Below are positions 52,067 through 61,089 of a stretch of DNA of 64,000 bases, piece after piece. The stretch comes from Thiothrix subterranea. GTDB taxonomy: Bacteria > Pseudomonadota > Gammaproteobacteria > Thiotrichales > Thiotrichaceae. Both the position numbers and the translations under genes were made by a program. The stretch covers positions 2,604,001-2,668,000 of the forward strand of contig NZ_CP053482.1 of assembly GCF_016772315.1 (NCBI RefSeq), read 5' to 3'. Each line of letters starts with the position of its first letter. Position 1 is the stretch's first letter. The notes beneath the pieces are model-generated. The model made no database searches. It saw only the letters and a list, made by a program, of their open reading frames with translations, and was not told the origin of the DNA.

Positions 52067-53417
52067 TATGGCTACGGGCGATTTCGCCCTGTAAACCATT
52101 GAGAAACGCCTTGCGTAATGCCGCGTTCAGGCTTGTAGAGACTTGCGTCTCTACGGTGGTGGGTGTTTCCGATTCGCGGTATTCCAGTACAATTTCTGCA
52201 CCATCTTTCACCACGTCCTCTGTCACCACACACCGCACCACGTTTTCTTCCGATGGCAAGGTAAACATCAGTTTGCGCAACAGCGTTTCCAACACCCCGC
52301 GTAAACCGCGTGCGCCCGTGCCATGCGCAATGGCCTTCTGCGCAATTGCCCGCAATGCTTCGTCGGTGAACTCCAGCTCGGCATTATCCAGCGCGAACAG
52401 TTGATGGTATTGCTTGGTCAGCGCGTTTTGCGGTTCGGTGAGGATGCGTACCAGCGCGTCTTCGTCGAGTTCGTGCAACGCGGTGATGACCGGGAAACGT
52501 CCGATGAATTCGGGGATTAATCCGAAATGGCGCAAGTCTTCCGGCTGCACTTCGCTGAACAGGCGCAGCTTGTCGGCTTTGGGGTCATCCGGCGTGTGCG
52601 TGGAGTGGAAACCGATGCCTTTTGCGCCCGGTTTCAGGCGTTTTTCCAGCAGCTTTTCCAAGCCGGAGAACGCGCCGCCAACGATGAACAGGATATTGCG
52701 GGTGTCGAGCATCACCGGGGCTTGGTCTTTGCGACCTTTGGCGGGGACTTTGACGGTCGTGCCTTCGACCAGTTTGAGCAGGGCTTGTTGCACGCCTTCG
52801 CCGCCGACATCGCGGGTTCCGTGCGAGTTTTCACCGCTGCGGGCGAGTTTGTCGATTTCGTCGATGTAAACGATGCCCCATTCCGCCAGTTCCTTGTTGC
52901 CGTCGGCACTGTCAAGCAGGCGGGCAATGATGCTTTCCACGTCTTCACCGACGTAGCCTGCTTGCGTCAGGGTGGTGGCATCGGCAATGACGAACGGTAC
53001 GCCCACGATCCGCGCCAAGGTGCTTGCCAGCAAGGTTTTGCCCGTGCCGGAAGGCCCCAGCAGTAGGATGTTGGATTTGTCGAGTTCGACGACCGATTTG
53101 TCGGCGCGGGTGCAAATGCGCGGCTTGTCGGTTTCCAGATTGAGGCGTTTGAAATGGTTGTAAACCGCGACGGCAAGGGTTTCTTTGGCGGTGTCTTGCC
53201 CGATCACGTAGCCATCGAGGATTGCTTTGATTTGCAGCGGTTTCGGCGGGGTTTTGAGCGGTTCGCTCATGCTGCGTTTGCGGCTCCAGGTGCTGATGAC
53301 TTGGTGGGCAAGGCGCACGCAGGCTTCGCAAATGTGTCCGTTCATCCCGGCAATCAGCGGGATGTGCGCGGTTTGCTCTTGTCCGCAGAAGGAACAGGCG
53401 GCTGTTTTATCGCTCAT
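52026..53417 (-). CDS. clpX2: Nif-linked ClpX paralogue (ClpX2)
   Basis: A 463-residue AAA+ unfoldase from ATG 53417. The N-terminal zinc domain has CSFCGQ and CEACVR; Walker A is GPSGTGKTLLAS, Walker B IVYIDEIDKLAR, with IVGGAFSGLEK, GLIPEFIGRFP and GARGLRGVLE typical of ClpX. In Azotobacter a ClpX2 in the nif cluster promotes turnover of NifB and NifEN; the location after nifM suggests the same role. The tail includes VETQVSTS (about residues 422-429), encoded by a 20-bp family-B palindrome. Overlaps nifM by 4 bp. Confidence 0.93.
   Translation of the reverse strand: MSDKTAACSFCGQEQTAHIPLIAGMNGHICEACVRLAHQVISTWSRKRSMSEPLKTPPKPLQIKAILDGYVIGQDTAKETLAVAVYNHFKRLNLETDKPRICTRADKSVVELDKSNILLLGPSGTGKTLLASTLARIVGVPFVIADATTLTQAGYVGEDVESIIARLLDSADGNKELAEWGIVYIDEIDKLARSGENSHGTRDVGGEGVQQALLKLVEGTTVKVPAKGRKDQAPVMLDTRNILFIVGGAFSGLEKLLEKRLKPGAKGIGFHSTHTPDDPKADKLRLFSEVQPEDLRHFGLIPEFIGRFPVITALHELDEDALVRILTEPQNALTKQYHQLFALDNAELEFTDEALRAIAQKAIAHGTGARGLRGVLETLLRKLMFTLPSEENVVRCVVTEDVVKDGAEIVLEYRESETPTTVETQVSTSLNAALRKAFLNGLQGEIARSHTTPPAQATNAGRP
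52135..52154. repeat. Short palindromic repeat family B inside clpX2
   Basis: 20-bp version, GTAGAGAC-TTGC-GTCTCTAC, lacking the A/T centre of the 28-bp copies; read on the minus strand as VETQVST in the ClpX2 tail. Confidence 0.8.
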
Positions 53418-54295
53418 GGGGATACCTCCGGGGTGGTGGCTTGCAATTGCTTTAACCATTCTTTCTGGCAGTTGCGTTGGGCGCGTTCTTGCAACTGGGT
53501 ACGGATTTGCGCTTTGGCTTTGGTCAGGGAGACTTGTTGCGCGGGGTAGATGTGTTCGCACAGCAACAGGTGGAAACCGAGTTCGGTTTCGATGGGGGCG
53601 CTGACTTGCCCCGCACTCAGGGCGAACAGCGCGGCATCAAGTTGTGGGTAGAGTTTGCCGTAGGGCAGGTTGCCAAGTTTGCCGCCTTCCATCGCGGTGG
53701 GGCATTCCGAATATTGGCGTGCCAGCTTGCCGAATTGTTTGGCATTGCCAGTGGCTTGCGCGGCAATGCTGCGGATACGTTGCAGCACGGTATCGTACTG
53801 GTTGTCGACGTAATCGTTGTTGACGGTGATGAGGATTTGCCGCACCAGTCGCGTTTCCGGCTGCATGAAACGTTCGCGGTTCATCTCGTAGTAAAGCTGT
53901 ACGTCGATGTCGCCGATGGTGATGCTGCGGGAGGCGACTTTTTGCAGGATGCCATCGAACAGTAACTCGCGTTGCAGGGCTTGGCGCAGGGTGTCGGGGG
54001 TTAAACCGTTCTGGCTGAGGTCGATGGTGAAGTCTTCGTCGTTGGGGTAGCGGTCGGCGATTTCTTGCAGTGCCATATCGACCCGTTCGGGCTGGATGAG
54101 GATTTGGCTGGCTTCGGGGCTTTGCAGGGCGAGTGATTCGAGGTGAAAACTGCGGTCGGCGCGTTGACAGACACGGTTGAATTCCTTTTCGTCCAGATGC
54201 GGCAGGTTTTTCTGGAAGGCTTCCAGTGCATTGCGTAGCAGGTGGTAACGGTAAGCGGGCGGCTTGCCCATGATGGCGAAGCTTAGGTTAGGCAT
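53414..54295 (-). CDS. nifM: Nitrogenase maturation peptidyl-prolyl isomerase NifM
   Basis: A 293-residue parvulin-type PPIase from ATG 54295. The N-terminal helical part (YRYHLLRNALEAFQKNL) is followed by the rotamase domain with RQILITVNND, FGKLARQYSECPTAMEGGKLG and AGQVSAPIETELGFHLLLCE. NifM is needed for NifH folding. It overlaps nifZ by 8 bp and clpX2 by 4 bp, an operon nifW-nifZ-nifM-clpX2. Confidence 0.93.
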   Translation of the reverse strand: MPNLSFAIMGKPPAYRYHLLRNALEAFQKNLPHLDEKEFNRVCQRADRSFHLESLALQSPEASQILIQPERVDMALQEIADRYPNDEDFTIDLSQNGLTPDTLRQALQRELLFDGILQKVASRSITIGDIDVQLYYEMNRERFMQPETRLVRQILITVNNDYVDNQYDTVLQRIRSIAAQATGNAKQFGKLARQYSECPTAMEGGKLGNLPYGKLYPQLDAALFALSAGQVSAPIETELGFHLLLCEHIYPAQQVSLTKAKAQIRTQLQERAQRNCQKEWLKQLQATTPEVSP

Positions 54296-54728
54296 CGGGG
54301 ACTTCCTCCAGCAGCTTTTCGGGGACTTGCAGCGTGCGACCGGGGAAGCGTACATGGTAGGCGAAGCCTGTGGGTAGGCCGCTGATCACTTTGAGGATTT
54401 CGCCGACATCACCGGGGTTGGCAATGACTTCGCCCTCGATGGCGAGGGTGACTTTGGTGGTCACTTTGTCGCGGAATTGGTAGAGGCTGGGTTCCCACGG
54501 GTCGTCGCCGCCGATCAGTTCTTCTTCGCGGCAACCGACGGTTTTTTGTTCGTCGAGGAAATGCACCGAGTAGATGATCTGGTCTTGCAGGAACGTGCCG
54601 ACATCGCGCACGTAGCCGACACTGCCACGCCGCACCAGCATATTGCCGATGGCAGCACCGTAAAACGTGCCGTCGTCACGCACGTTGCGGATCACGCGCA
54701 CTTTCGCGCCGTATTCGTATTGGGGCAT
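54288..54728 (-). CDS. nifZ: Nitrogen fixation protein NifZ
   Basis: A 146-residue protein with NifZ signatures YEYGAKVRVIRNVRDDGTF, RGSVGYVRDVGTFLQDQ and IIYSVHFLDE, then a second barrel-like half (IANPGDVGEILKVISGLP). NifZ assists maturation of the second P-cluster of NifDK. It lies 4 bp after nifW. Confidence 0.94.
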   Translation of the reverse strand: MPQYEYGAKVRVIRNVRDDGTFYGAAIGNMLVRRGSVGYVRDVGTFLQDQIIYSVHFLDEQKTVGCREEELIGGDDPWEPSLYQFRDKVTTKVTLAIEGEVIANPGDVGEILKVISGLPTGFAYHVRFPGRTLQVPEKLLEEVPDA

Positions 54729-54732
54729 GGCG

Positions 54733-55056
54733 TTACCCCTTCCCGAACAGGCTTTCCAGCGGGACGAAAGCGGTTTGCGGCTCGTTCATGCGGTAGATTT
54801 TCAGCACTTTTTCGGTCTTGGCATCAGAACCCACGAAGTCAGTATACGCCTTGGTGAGCAGGCGGGTGTATTGCTCGCGCAAGGCATCGTCGTCGCTGGC
54901 GACTGGCTCTTTTGTCAGGTAGTTGTGGAAGCGTTGCAGGATGTGCAGGCGGTTGACATGCACCACGGTCTGGTCAAACGCGATGTCGAAGTAGTTGAGG
55001 AAGTCTTCCGCGCTGACCAGTTCTTCGAGGTCGAGGGTGAGGTCGGTATCGGTCAT
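54733..55056 (-). CDS. nifW: Nitrogenase-stabilising protein NifW
   Basis: A 107-residue protein from ATG 55056: LEELVSAEDFLNYFDIAFD, VVHVNRLHILQRFHNYL and LREQYTRLLTKAYTDFVGS are characteristic of NifW, which protects the MoFe protein during maturation. The 33-bp longer frame lacks a good start context. First gene of the nifWZM-clpX2 operon. Confidence 0.94.
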   Translation of the reverse strand: MTDTDLTLDLEELVSAEDFLNYFDIAFDQTVVHVNRLHILQRFHNYLTKEPVASDDDALREQYTRLLTKAYTDFVGSDAKTEKVLKIYRMNEPQTAFVPLESLFGKG

Positions 55057-55088
55057 GTCGTGCTCCTTGTGCCAAATGAGGAAGATCA

Positions 55089-55104
55089 AGCAAAGGGCGT
55101 GCCA
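55089..55104 (-). promoter_or_regulatory. Sigma-54 promoter of nifWZM-clpX2
   Basis: On the minus strand TGGCACGCCCTTTGCT, -24/-12 type, 33 bp before the nifW ATG. Confidence 0.85.
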
Positions 55105-55156
55105 TGTTGTGGAATCACTGATTATTCAATTGTTTGGGGGTTATTGGTGTGGGGTT

Positions 55157-55172
55157 TGTAGGATTTGAAACA
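55157..55172 (-). promoter_or_regulatory. NifA site upstream of nifW
   Basis: TGT-AGGATTTGAA-ACA (palindromic, so orientation is arbitrary), 53 bp from the -24/-12 element. Confidence 0.65.
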
Positions 55173-55221
55173 GAGGGTGGCGGCGGTGGATTGTGGGGAA
55201 AGGGACATTCATAAATAACCC

Positions 55222-55306
55222 GTAGGGTGGGTGGAGGAACGATACCCACCATCTTCGGGGATTATCGCCGTTGCGGTGGGTATCGCTTGCGCTCCACCCA
55301 CCCTAC
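55222..55306. repeat. 85-bp nested inverted repeat (third palindrome family)
   Basis: Outer arms GTAGGGTGGGTGGAG and CTCCACCCACCCTAC, inner arms CGATACCCACC and GGTGGGTATCG. Only one copy is in the window. It fills much of the 337-bp gap 55057-55393 with the nifW control sites. Confidence 0.85.
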
Positions 55307-55393
55307 ATTAGTGGCATTGGGCGCTATGCTTACATTCCCCGCAAAAATCGGGCAAACTCTGGCTTGTTTTCGGGGCAATAAACGGGGTTATTC

Positions 55394-58300
55394 ATGGATG
55401 TGCAATTACAAATCCGTCACATCGGCTATCAGGATGATAAGCCTCGATTCGTCGTAGTGCGTGGCAGTGACATGAAGTGGGGATCAGAAACCGCACTCAC
55501 TCCGCCTGAGCAGACGATTGTTCCTGGTCGCCCCAACAATAACCTCCAGCAGGATTTGCGCTGGTATCTGGAACAGTTTCTGGAGTTGCCACTCGGCGCG
55601 TACCTCGATACCGCAGAGCGGGTACAAGCTACTTTGCAGGAATGGGGTAGCGCCTGTTTTGATAGTCTTTTCCAGAAACAGGCGCGGGATTGGTTTCAGG
55701 ATGCCCGTCGTCAAGGCTTGGAAAACCTGACCCTGAAAATTGCCAGTAACGACCCGCGTGTTTTGGCATGGCCTTGGGAAGTCCTGCACGATCCTGAAGG
55801 CGGCACATTGGCGCACCATTGCCGGATTGAACGCCAGTTGAGCGAGTTACATGATCCGCTACCCTTACCTGCCAATCTGCCCAAAAACCGCATCAATATT
55901 CTGTTGGTGATTGCCCGCCCTTACGGTGACAAGGATATCGGCTTTCATGCTTTGTCGCGTCCGTTGGTGGAACTGACCAAAGCGCAAAACTCCCCCGTGC
56001 ATATCGACGTATTGCGCCCGCCCACGTTTGACCAGTTGCGCCAGACCTTGCGTGACAAGCCGGGGTTTTACCATATCGTGCATTTCGATGGGCATGGCGG
56101 TTATGGCACGCCGGGGCATACTTCGCCCCATGCGTTCAAAGGTATGCAAGGGATGCTGGTTTTTGAAGATGACCATGCCGAACCTGCAAATGTAGACGCG
56201 GGTGTACTCAGCCAGTTGATGGCGGAACACCGCATCCCGATCATGGTGCTGAACGCTTGCCAATCCGCCAAAATTGATGAGCAAGCGGATGATGCGTTTG
56301 CCTCCGTAGCGGCGGCTTTGCTGAAAGCGGGTATCCGCAGCGTGGTGGCGATGGGCTACAACCTGTACGTCAGTGGTGCACAGCAGTTTGTGCCTGCGTT
56401 TTACCAGCGTTTGTTGAGTAGCGGCAATGTCGCGGAAGCTGCCCGTGCTGGGCGACAGGCGATGCTGGCGCATCCTGAACGAGTTTGTGTGTTGGGTGAA
56501 CACAACTTGCAGGATTGGTTAGTTCCCGTGTTGTACCAGCAGTTGCCACCGGGAGAGGCGGTGCTGCCTAATATTCAACGGTCTGCCCCAGCTTTCGTTT
56601 TTCCGGGGCAAAGTGAAATCGAGTCTCCACTGCCCGAAACGGCACAATATTTGGGTGACTACGGTTTCATCGGGCGCGAACGGGCAGTACAGGCATTGGA
56701 ACGCGCCCGTTTGCAGCAGCCACAAGCCGCTTTCCTGATTCATGGCATGGCAGGCATCGGCAAAACTACCTTGGCGAAAGGCTTCCTGCATTGGTTGTAT
56801 GACACCAACGGATTGGCGCATGAGTTGCCCAATGGGGGCGTATTTTGGTTCAGCTTCGAGGCTATCCGCAATGCCGAATATGTCATTAATGATCTGGTGG
56901 ATGCGTTGTTTGGCACGAATGCCCGTGCTGCTTCGCTGGAACAAAAGCTGACGGCATTGGTGCAAGCCTTGCGTGACCAGCCGTTTTTATTGGTATGGGA
57001 CAATTTCGAGTCCGCCTCCGGTATTGCGGGCACGGAAGTGACCGCGCTGCTGAGCGACGATGACCATAGTTTGCTGAAAAAACTACTCAAGCAACTGCGC
57101 GGCGGCAAAACCAAAGTGCTGATCACCAGCCGTTCACCGGAAAACTGGCTGACCCCACAGGAATGTTACCGCCTGCCGCTTTTCGGCTTGCAGGGCGAAG
57201 AATTGTGGGAATACTGCAATGCGGTGGTGCGCGATCTGGGCTTGAAAATCGACCGCAAAAATCAGGATTTTCTTGCCATCATCAACGAACTCGACGGGCA
57301 TCCGTTGGCTATCCGTGCCATTTTATTGAAATTACAGGACTATTCCGTATCCGCCTTGTTAAAGGAACTTCGCGAGGAATTTGCAGGGTCATCAGAGGAT
57401 GAAAGCGCCAAGCGCATTGCTGTGGCACTGGAAATCTTTGGGAAGGATTTTCCAGAGGAATTTTTCCCTGCGTTGCAAGTGATTGGTCTGCACGTACATT
57501 ACGTGAACCGCGATTTTATCCAAGACATACTACAAGAAGCAGGTGATAGAGCAGATTGGCTATTGCTCGAAGGCTGTTTTCAACCACTAGAAAATGCTGG
57601 TGTCCTTCAGTCTGTGGGGCGAAATATCTACCAGATGCATCCAGCCTTGCACAGCTACTTGAGTAGTAAACATCCGGCACACGAGGCACTACAACGCGCT
57701 TTCGTCGATGTCATGGGTCGTTTTGCCGACGAGCTTGCACCGAAACAACTGCATGAACAGCGTGTTCTTTTTACTCTGCACACTGGTAGCCTCCACCATG
57801 CTTTGGCATTGGCGCAAACCTTGAGTATGGATAGGGCTATTGCCGCCCTAATCCAGAGCCTCGCTGTTTACGCCCAGAATACCCGTGACTACACTGATGC
57901 CAGCCGCTTGTTTGAAAAATTCGCTGTTGAAGGTAAACGAACCAGCAACCTAAAATGGGAAGCTGCGGCCTACCACCAACTGGGAAGAATTTCTCAAGCG
58001 CAACGCGACTATGCGGCGGCGGAACGCTGGTACAAGCAGTCTTTGGTGATTAATAGAAAACATGGCAACGACCACAGCGCGGCGAGTACCTACTATCACC
58101 TAGGGGTGGTCGCCGGAGATCAACACGACTATGCAGCAGCAGAACGCTGGTGCAAGCTGTCACTCTCGATTTCGGAAGAACACGGTGACGACATCGGTGC
58201 GGCAATCGCCTACCACCAATTGGGCAGGATCTCTGAAGATCAACGTGACTATGCGGCGGCGGAACGTTGGTACAAGCAATCGCTTACGATCAAGGAAAAA

Positions 58301-58939
58301 CACGGTGACGACATCGGCGCGGCAATCACCTACCACCAATTGGGCAAGATCGCTGGGGATCAACGTGACTATGTGGCGGCAGATGATTGGTATCGGAAAT
58401 CGCTCGCGATTGAGGAAAAATACGGCAACGAACACGGCGCGGCGAGTACCTACCACCAACTGGGGATGATCGCCGAAGCTCAACGAGACTATGCAGCAGC
58501 GGAACGCTGGTACAAGCAATCACTGGCGATCGAGGAAAAATACGGCAACGAACACGGCGCGGCGAGTACCTACCACCAATTGGGGATAATCGCCCAAGAG
58601 CAACGTGACTATGCGGCGGCAGAACGCTGGTACAAACAAGCGTTACCTATTTGGGAAAAGCTCGGCATTGAATATCATGCGGCGAGTACTTACTACCAAC
58701 TGGGACAACTTGCCCGTTTGCAACAGTCCTCTTTAGAGGCGACTAGCTGGTATCTGCAAGCCCTGCCGATTTTTTTGCGCTATCAGGATAATCACAGCTT
58801 TATGGTCGTAGCTCGCAATTATGCACTGGCAGTACAAGCCACTGCCCCCGCCACCCAATCCATCCTGCGCCAACACTGGACGGAAGCCGGACTCGACCAA
58901 ATCGTTACCCTCGACCAACTGGAACAACAACTGCAATGA
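55394..58939 (+). CDS. CHAT protease - NTPase - tandem TPR protein
   Basis: A 1181-residue protein, paralogous in layout to the 42993 gene. CHAT domain with VHFDGHGGYG (H234) and VLNACQSAK (C289); NTPase with P-loop HGMAGIGKTTLAKG (about 450-463) and FLLVWDNFES; then a TPR array (about residues 855-1110) of roughly six 40-residue units such as DYAAAERWYKQSL. The units are nearly identical at DNA level (120-bp period). The stop overlaps a small damaged gene by 4 bp. Likely an invader-sensing effector; trigger unknown. Confidence 0.83.
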   Translation: MDVQLQIRHIGYQDDKPRFVVVRGSDMKWGSETALTPPEQTIVPGRPNNNLQQDLRWYLEQFLELPLGAYLDTAERVQATLQEWGSACFDSLFQKQARDWFQDARRQGLENLTLKIASNDPRVLAWPWEVLHDPEGGTLAHHCRIERQLSELHDPLPLPANLPKNRINILLVIARPYGDKDIGFHALSRPLVELTKAQNSPVHIDVLRPPTFDQLRQTLRDKPGFYHIVHFDGHGGYGTPGHTSPHAFKGMQGMLVFEDDHAEPANVDAGVLSQLMAEHRIPIMVLNACQSAKIDEQADDAFASVAAALLKAGIRSVVAMGYNLYVSGAQQFVPAFYQRLLSSGNVAEAARAGRQAMLAHPERVCVLGEHNLQDWLVPVLYQQLPPGEAVLPNIQRSAPAFVFPGQSEIESPLPETAQYLGDYGFIGRERAVQALERARLQQPQAAFLIHGMAGIGKTTLAKGFLHWLYDTNGLAHELPNGGVFWFSFEAIRNAEYVINDLVDALFGTNARAASLEQKLTALVQALRDQPFLLVWDNFESASGIAGTEVTALLSDDDHSLLKKLLKQLRGGKTKVLITSRSPENWLTPQECYRLPLFGLQGEELWEYCNAVVRDLGLKIDRKNQDFLAIINELDGHPLAIRAILLKLQDYSVSALLKELREEFAGSSEDESAKRIAVALEIFGKDFPEEFFPALQVIGLHVHYVNRDFIQDILQEAGDRADWLLLEGCFQPLENAGVLQSVGRNIYQMHPALHSYLSSKHPAHEALQRAFVDVMGRFADELAPKQLHEQRVLFTLHTGSLHHALALAQTLSMDRAIAALIQSLAVYAQNTRDYTDASRLFEKFAVEGKRTSNLKWEAAAYHQLGRISQAQRDYAAAERWYKQSLVINRKHGNDHSAASTYYHLGVVAGDQHDYAAAERWCKLSLSISEEHGDDIGAAIAYHQLGRISEDQRDYAAAERWYKQSLTIKEKHGDDIGAAITYHQLGKIAGDQRDYVAADDWYRKSLAIEEKYGNEHGAASTYHQLGMIAEAQRDYAAAERWYKQSLAIEEKYGNEHGAASTYHQLGIIAQEQRDYAAAERWYKQALPIWEKLGIEYHAASTYYQLGQLARLQQSSLEATSWYLQALPIFLRYQDNHSFMVVARNYALAVQATAPATQSILRQHWTEAGLDQIVTLDQLEQQLQ
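57960..58710 (+). repeat. 120-bp tandem repeats encoding TPR units
   Basis: About six units with a 120-bp period, each containing the codons for DYAAAERWYKQS and YHQLG. The similarity is strong enough for unequal recombination to change the unit number. Confidence 0.85.
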
Positions 58940-59040
58940 CAACACCTGAACTTCCCCCCGACCAATCCCAACAAATCCTCGCCAGCAGCAAATCCCGATT
59001 TCGCCGATGCCGCCAGCACGCCCTGCTTAACAAGGTGTGA
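58936..59040 (+). pseudogene. Broken copy of the CHAT partner gene
   Basis: The 34-codon frame begins MTTPELPPDQSQQIL, matching the start of the intact gene at 60620 (MTTPDLSLEQAQQIL), then loses homology through small deletions and stops. It overlaps the CHAT gene stop by 4 bp, where the functional partner would be expected. Confidence 0.75.
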
Positions 59041-59049
59041 GTAAATAAT

Positions 59050-60534
59050 ATGCTTAATGATAAGTGGGGAATTTTAAGGCATCACGAAGAAAACTATGGA
59101 ATTTTACGAAATACGTGTTTTACACATTCAGAGGAGTATGAATTTGAAAGGTTATTGAAAAGTTCAATTTCTCTCAATGCTAATTTCAAAATAAAAATAA
59201 TTGTGGGAATTCCAAAGTTATCAGTTAAGAAAATACATGGACTGATTGATACATTTAAATCAGAAATATCTGAATTTAATTCGTTGAGCTTGCAAGAAAA
59301 AAATAATATTGAAACTCTTATTAAAGAAAAAGAGTATGAATGGAAAAAAATAGAGATTTACTTAGAAGGATATCTATCAATGCATATGAATACAGATAAT
59401 AACCGTAATATGACACCCTCTTCGATAAAGGGCCTCATGGAAAAAATGGTCAAAGGACAAGGTGAAGCTGCCAGAAGTATAGCTACATTGCTTTATTATC
59501 ATAATGCAGTTTCCACTGCATATACACTAAATCATACCTTGCCATTCAAAACTCCTGCACCTATTATGATAATAGGGGGTACAGGAACTGGGAAATCATT
59601 TATGTTAGAGGTGGGTTGTGATATTGTTGGTTTACCTTATATGCATGTAGATTGTAGCTCACTCGTTTCCACTGGCATTGTTGGAAATACAGTCGATGAT
59701 ATACTGAAAAATCTTCTCAGAAAAGTGAACTATAATATTAAAAAGGCAGAAACGTCTATTGTTTTATTTGATGAAATAGATAAATTACTTTCCCATCATG
59801 ATGGGCAATCTATTTTACATCAGCTTTTGCGAATTATTGAGGGTTCAATTGTTCCTATCGACGATCACAAGTCCGAAGAAAGGCTTAAAGAAATAAAAAA
59901 CATCTCAACACATCAGATGCTGTTTATATTTGCCGGATCATTTCAAAAAGTTATCGATTAAAAATCTAACTTTTTGGATGATAACAACACAGTTATTAAT
60001 ATTAGTGATATTGAAGAAACAGGATTGCCGAAAGAGCTTTTGGGTAGAATTAACAAGATAGTTACTCTCAATTCTCTTACTAGAGAAAATTACAAGGAAA
60101 TTTTGTTAAATAGTCGAAACTCTCCGCTTGAGCAAATAAAATCAATGATAGAAATAAATCAACAAGATTTTTTAATTGATGATGTTATTATCGAGTCAAT
60201 TCTTGATCAAGCGGAAAATTCTCCATATGGTGCTAGATCACTCAAGCAGATTATATGGAATCATTTTGAATCAATTTTATATGAAGCGCCTAATTATCAA
60301 ACCCCAGTAGATCATAAGCCAGAGTGTTGGGTTAATGCAATTATCAAGTTTAATCATACGAACAAAACACTCAGTGTGAAAAATAGTGAAAAAGAAGCCG
60401 TAGCAACTACGCCAACAGCTACAAAATTGTTAAATACTCTACCTAACTCCATCAAGCAGAAAGTGATGAATGGTCAACTCATTAGAGTGACTGCTTATGT
60501 GGAAAATGGGGATCTGGTAAAAATTAAAGCATAA
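59050..60534 (+). pseudogene. ClpX-like AAA+ ATPase with one internal stop
   Basis: Two frames in the same phase (59050-59958 and 59962-60534) are separated only by TAA at 59959-59961, so the full gene would be 494 codons. Walker A is GGTGTGKSFMLEVG, Walker B IVLFDEIDKL, then FIFAGSF before the stop; after it come GLPKELLGRINKIVTLN and SPYGARSLKQII, all ClpX-like. No zinc domain; the N-terminal 130 residues are novel to me. Strongly AT-rich, flanked by duplicated CHAT-end/partner sequence, so probably an insertion. One substitution or readthrough would restore it. Confidence 0.72.
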
Positions 60535-60619
60535 TGACACTTAAATCACTCTGCACCGACGTGACAGAATGCTAGGCCAGACCAAACCATTACCCTCAAC
60601 CAACTGGAGCAACAACTGA

Positions 60620-61030
60620 ATGACAACGCCTGATCTTTCCCTCGAACAAGCACAGCAAATCCTACAAATAATTGCCACCAGTAACCCCGATTTCGCTGCT
60701 TTCCGCTCTGATTTCACCGATGCTGCCAGCAACGCCACGCTACCAGTGGACGTACTGACCGACACACTCGCCGTATTGGGCGAAGACCCGCAAACAGCCG
60801 CCGCCATTGAAGCCCTATGCAACAACCCGAACGCCAGCAAAAGTTTTGTCACCGGCGGCGAAGTTGCCCTCTACCTTGCCGTCGCTTTCGTGCTGCGTAC
60901 CCACATCAAACTAGAACGCACCGCCGCTGGCAAATGGAAATTCCTCATCGAAAACAAACCCGGCGATAGCAAATTGCTAGCGGGGTTGTTGAAGAAGTTG
61001 GAAGAGTGGATGGGCGGAAATAGTCCGTAA
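60620..61030 (+). CDS. Small protein linked to the CHAT gene (intact copy)
   Basis: A 136-residue protein. The N-terminal half is helical (LEQAQQILQIIATSNPDFAAF), the C-terminal half has a hydrophobic strand-helix (GGEVALYLAVAFVLRTHIKL) and KKLEEWMGG. The 40 bp upstream repeat the last codons of the CHAT protein (TITLNQLEQQL), showing this was once directly downstream of such a gene. Family unknown. Confidence 0.6.
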   Translation: MTTPDLSLEQAQQILQIIATSNPDFAAFRSDFTDAASNATLPVDVLTDTLAVLGEDPQTAAAIEALCNNPNASKSFVTGGEVALYLAVAFVLRTHIKLERTAAGKWKFLIENKPGDSKLLAGLLKKLEEWMGGNSP

Positions 61031-61089
61031 TGGCTGTTTTTCCCATTCAAGAACTACAATCAGGTAGCCCCCATTTAAAAGTGTGACGT

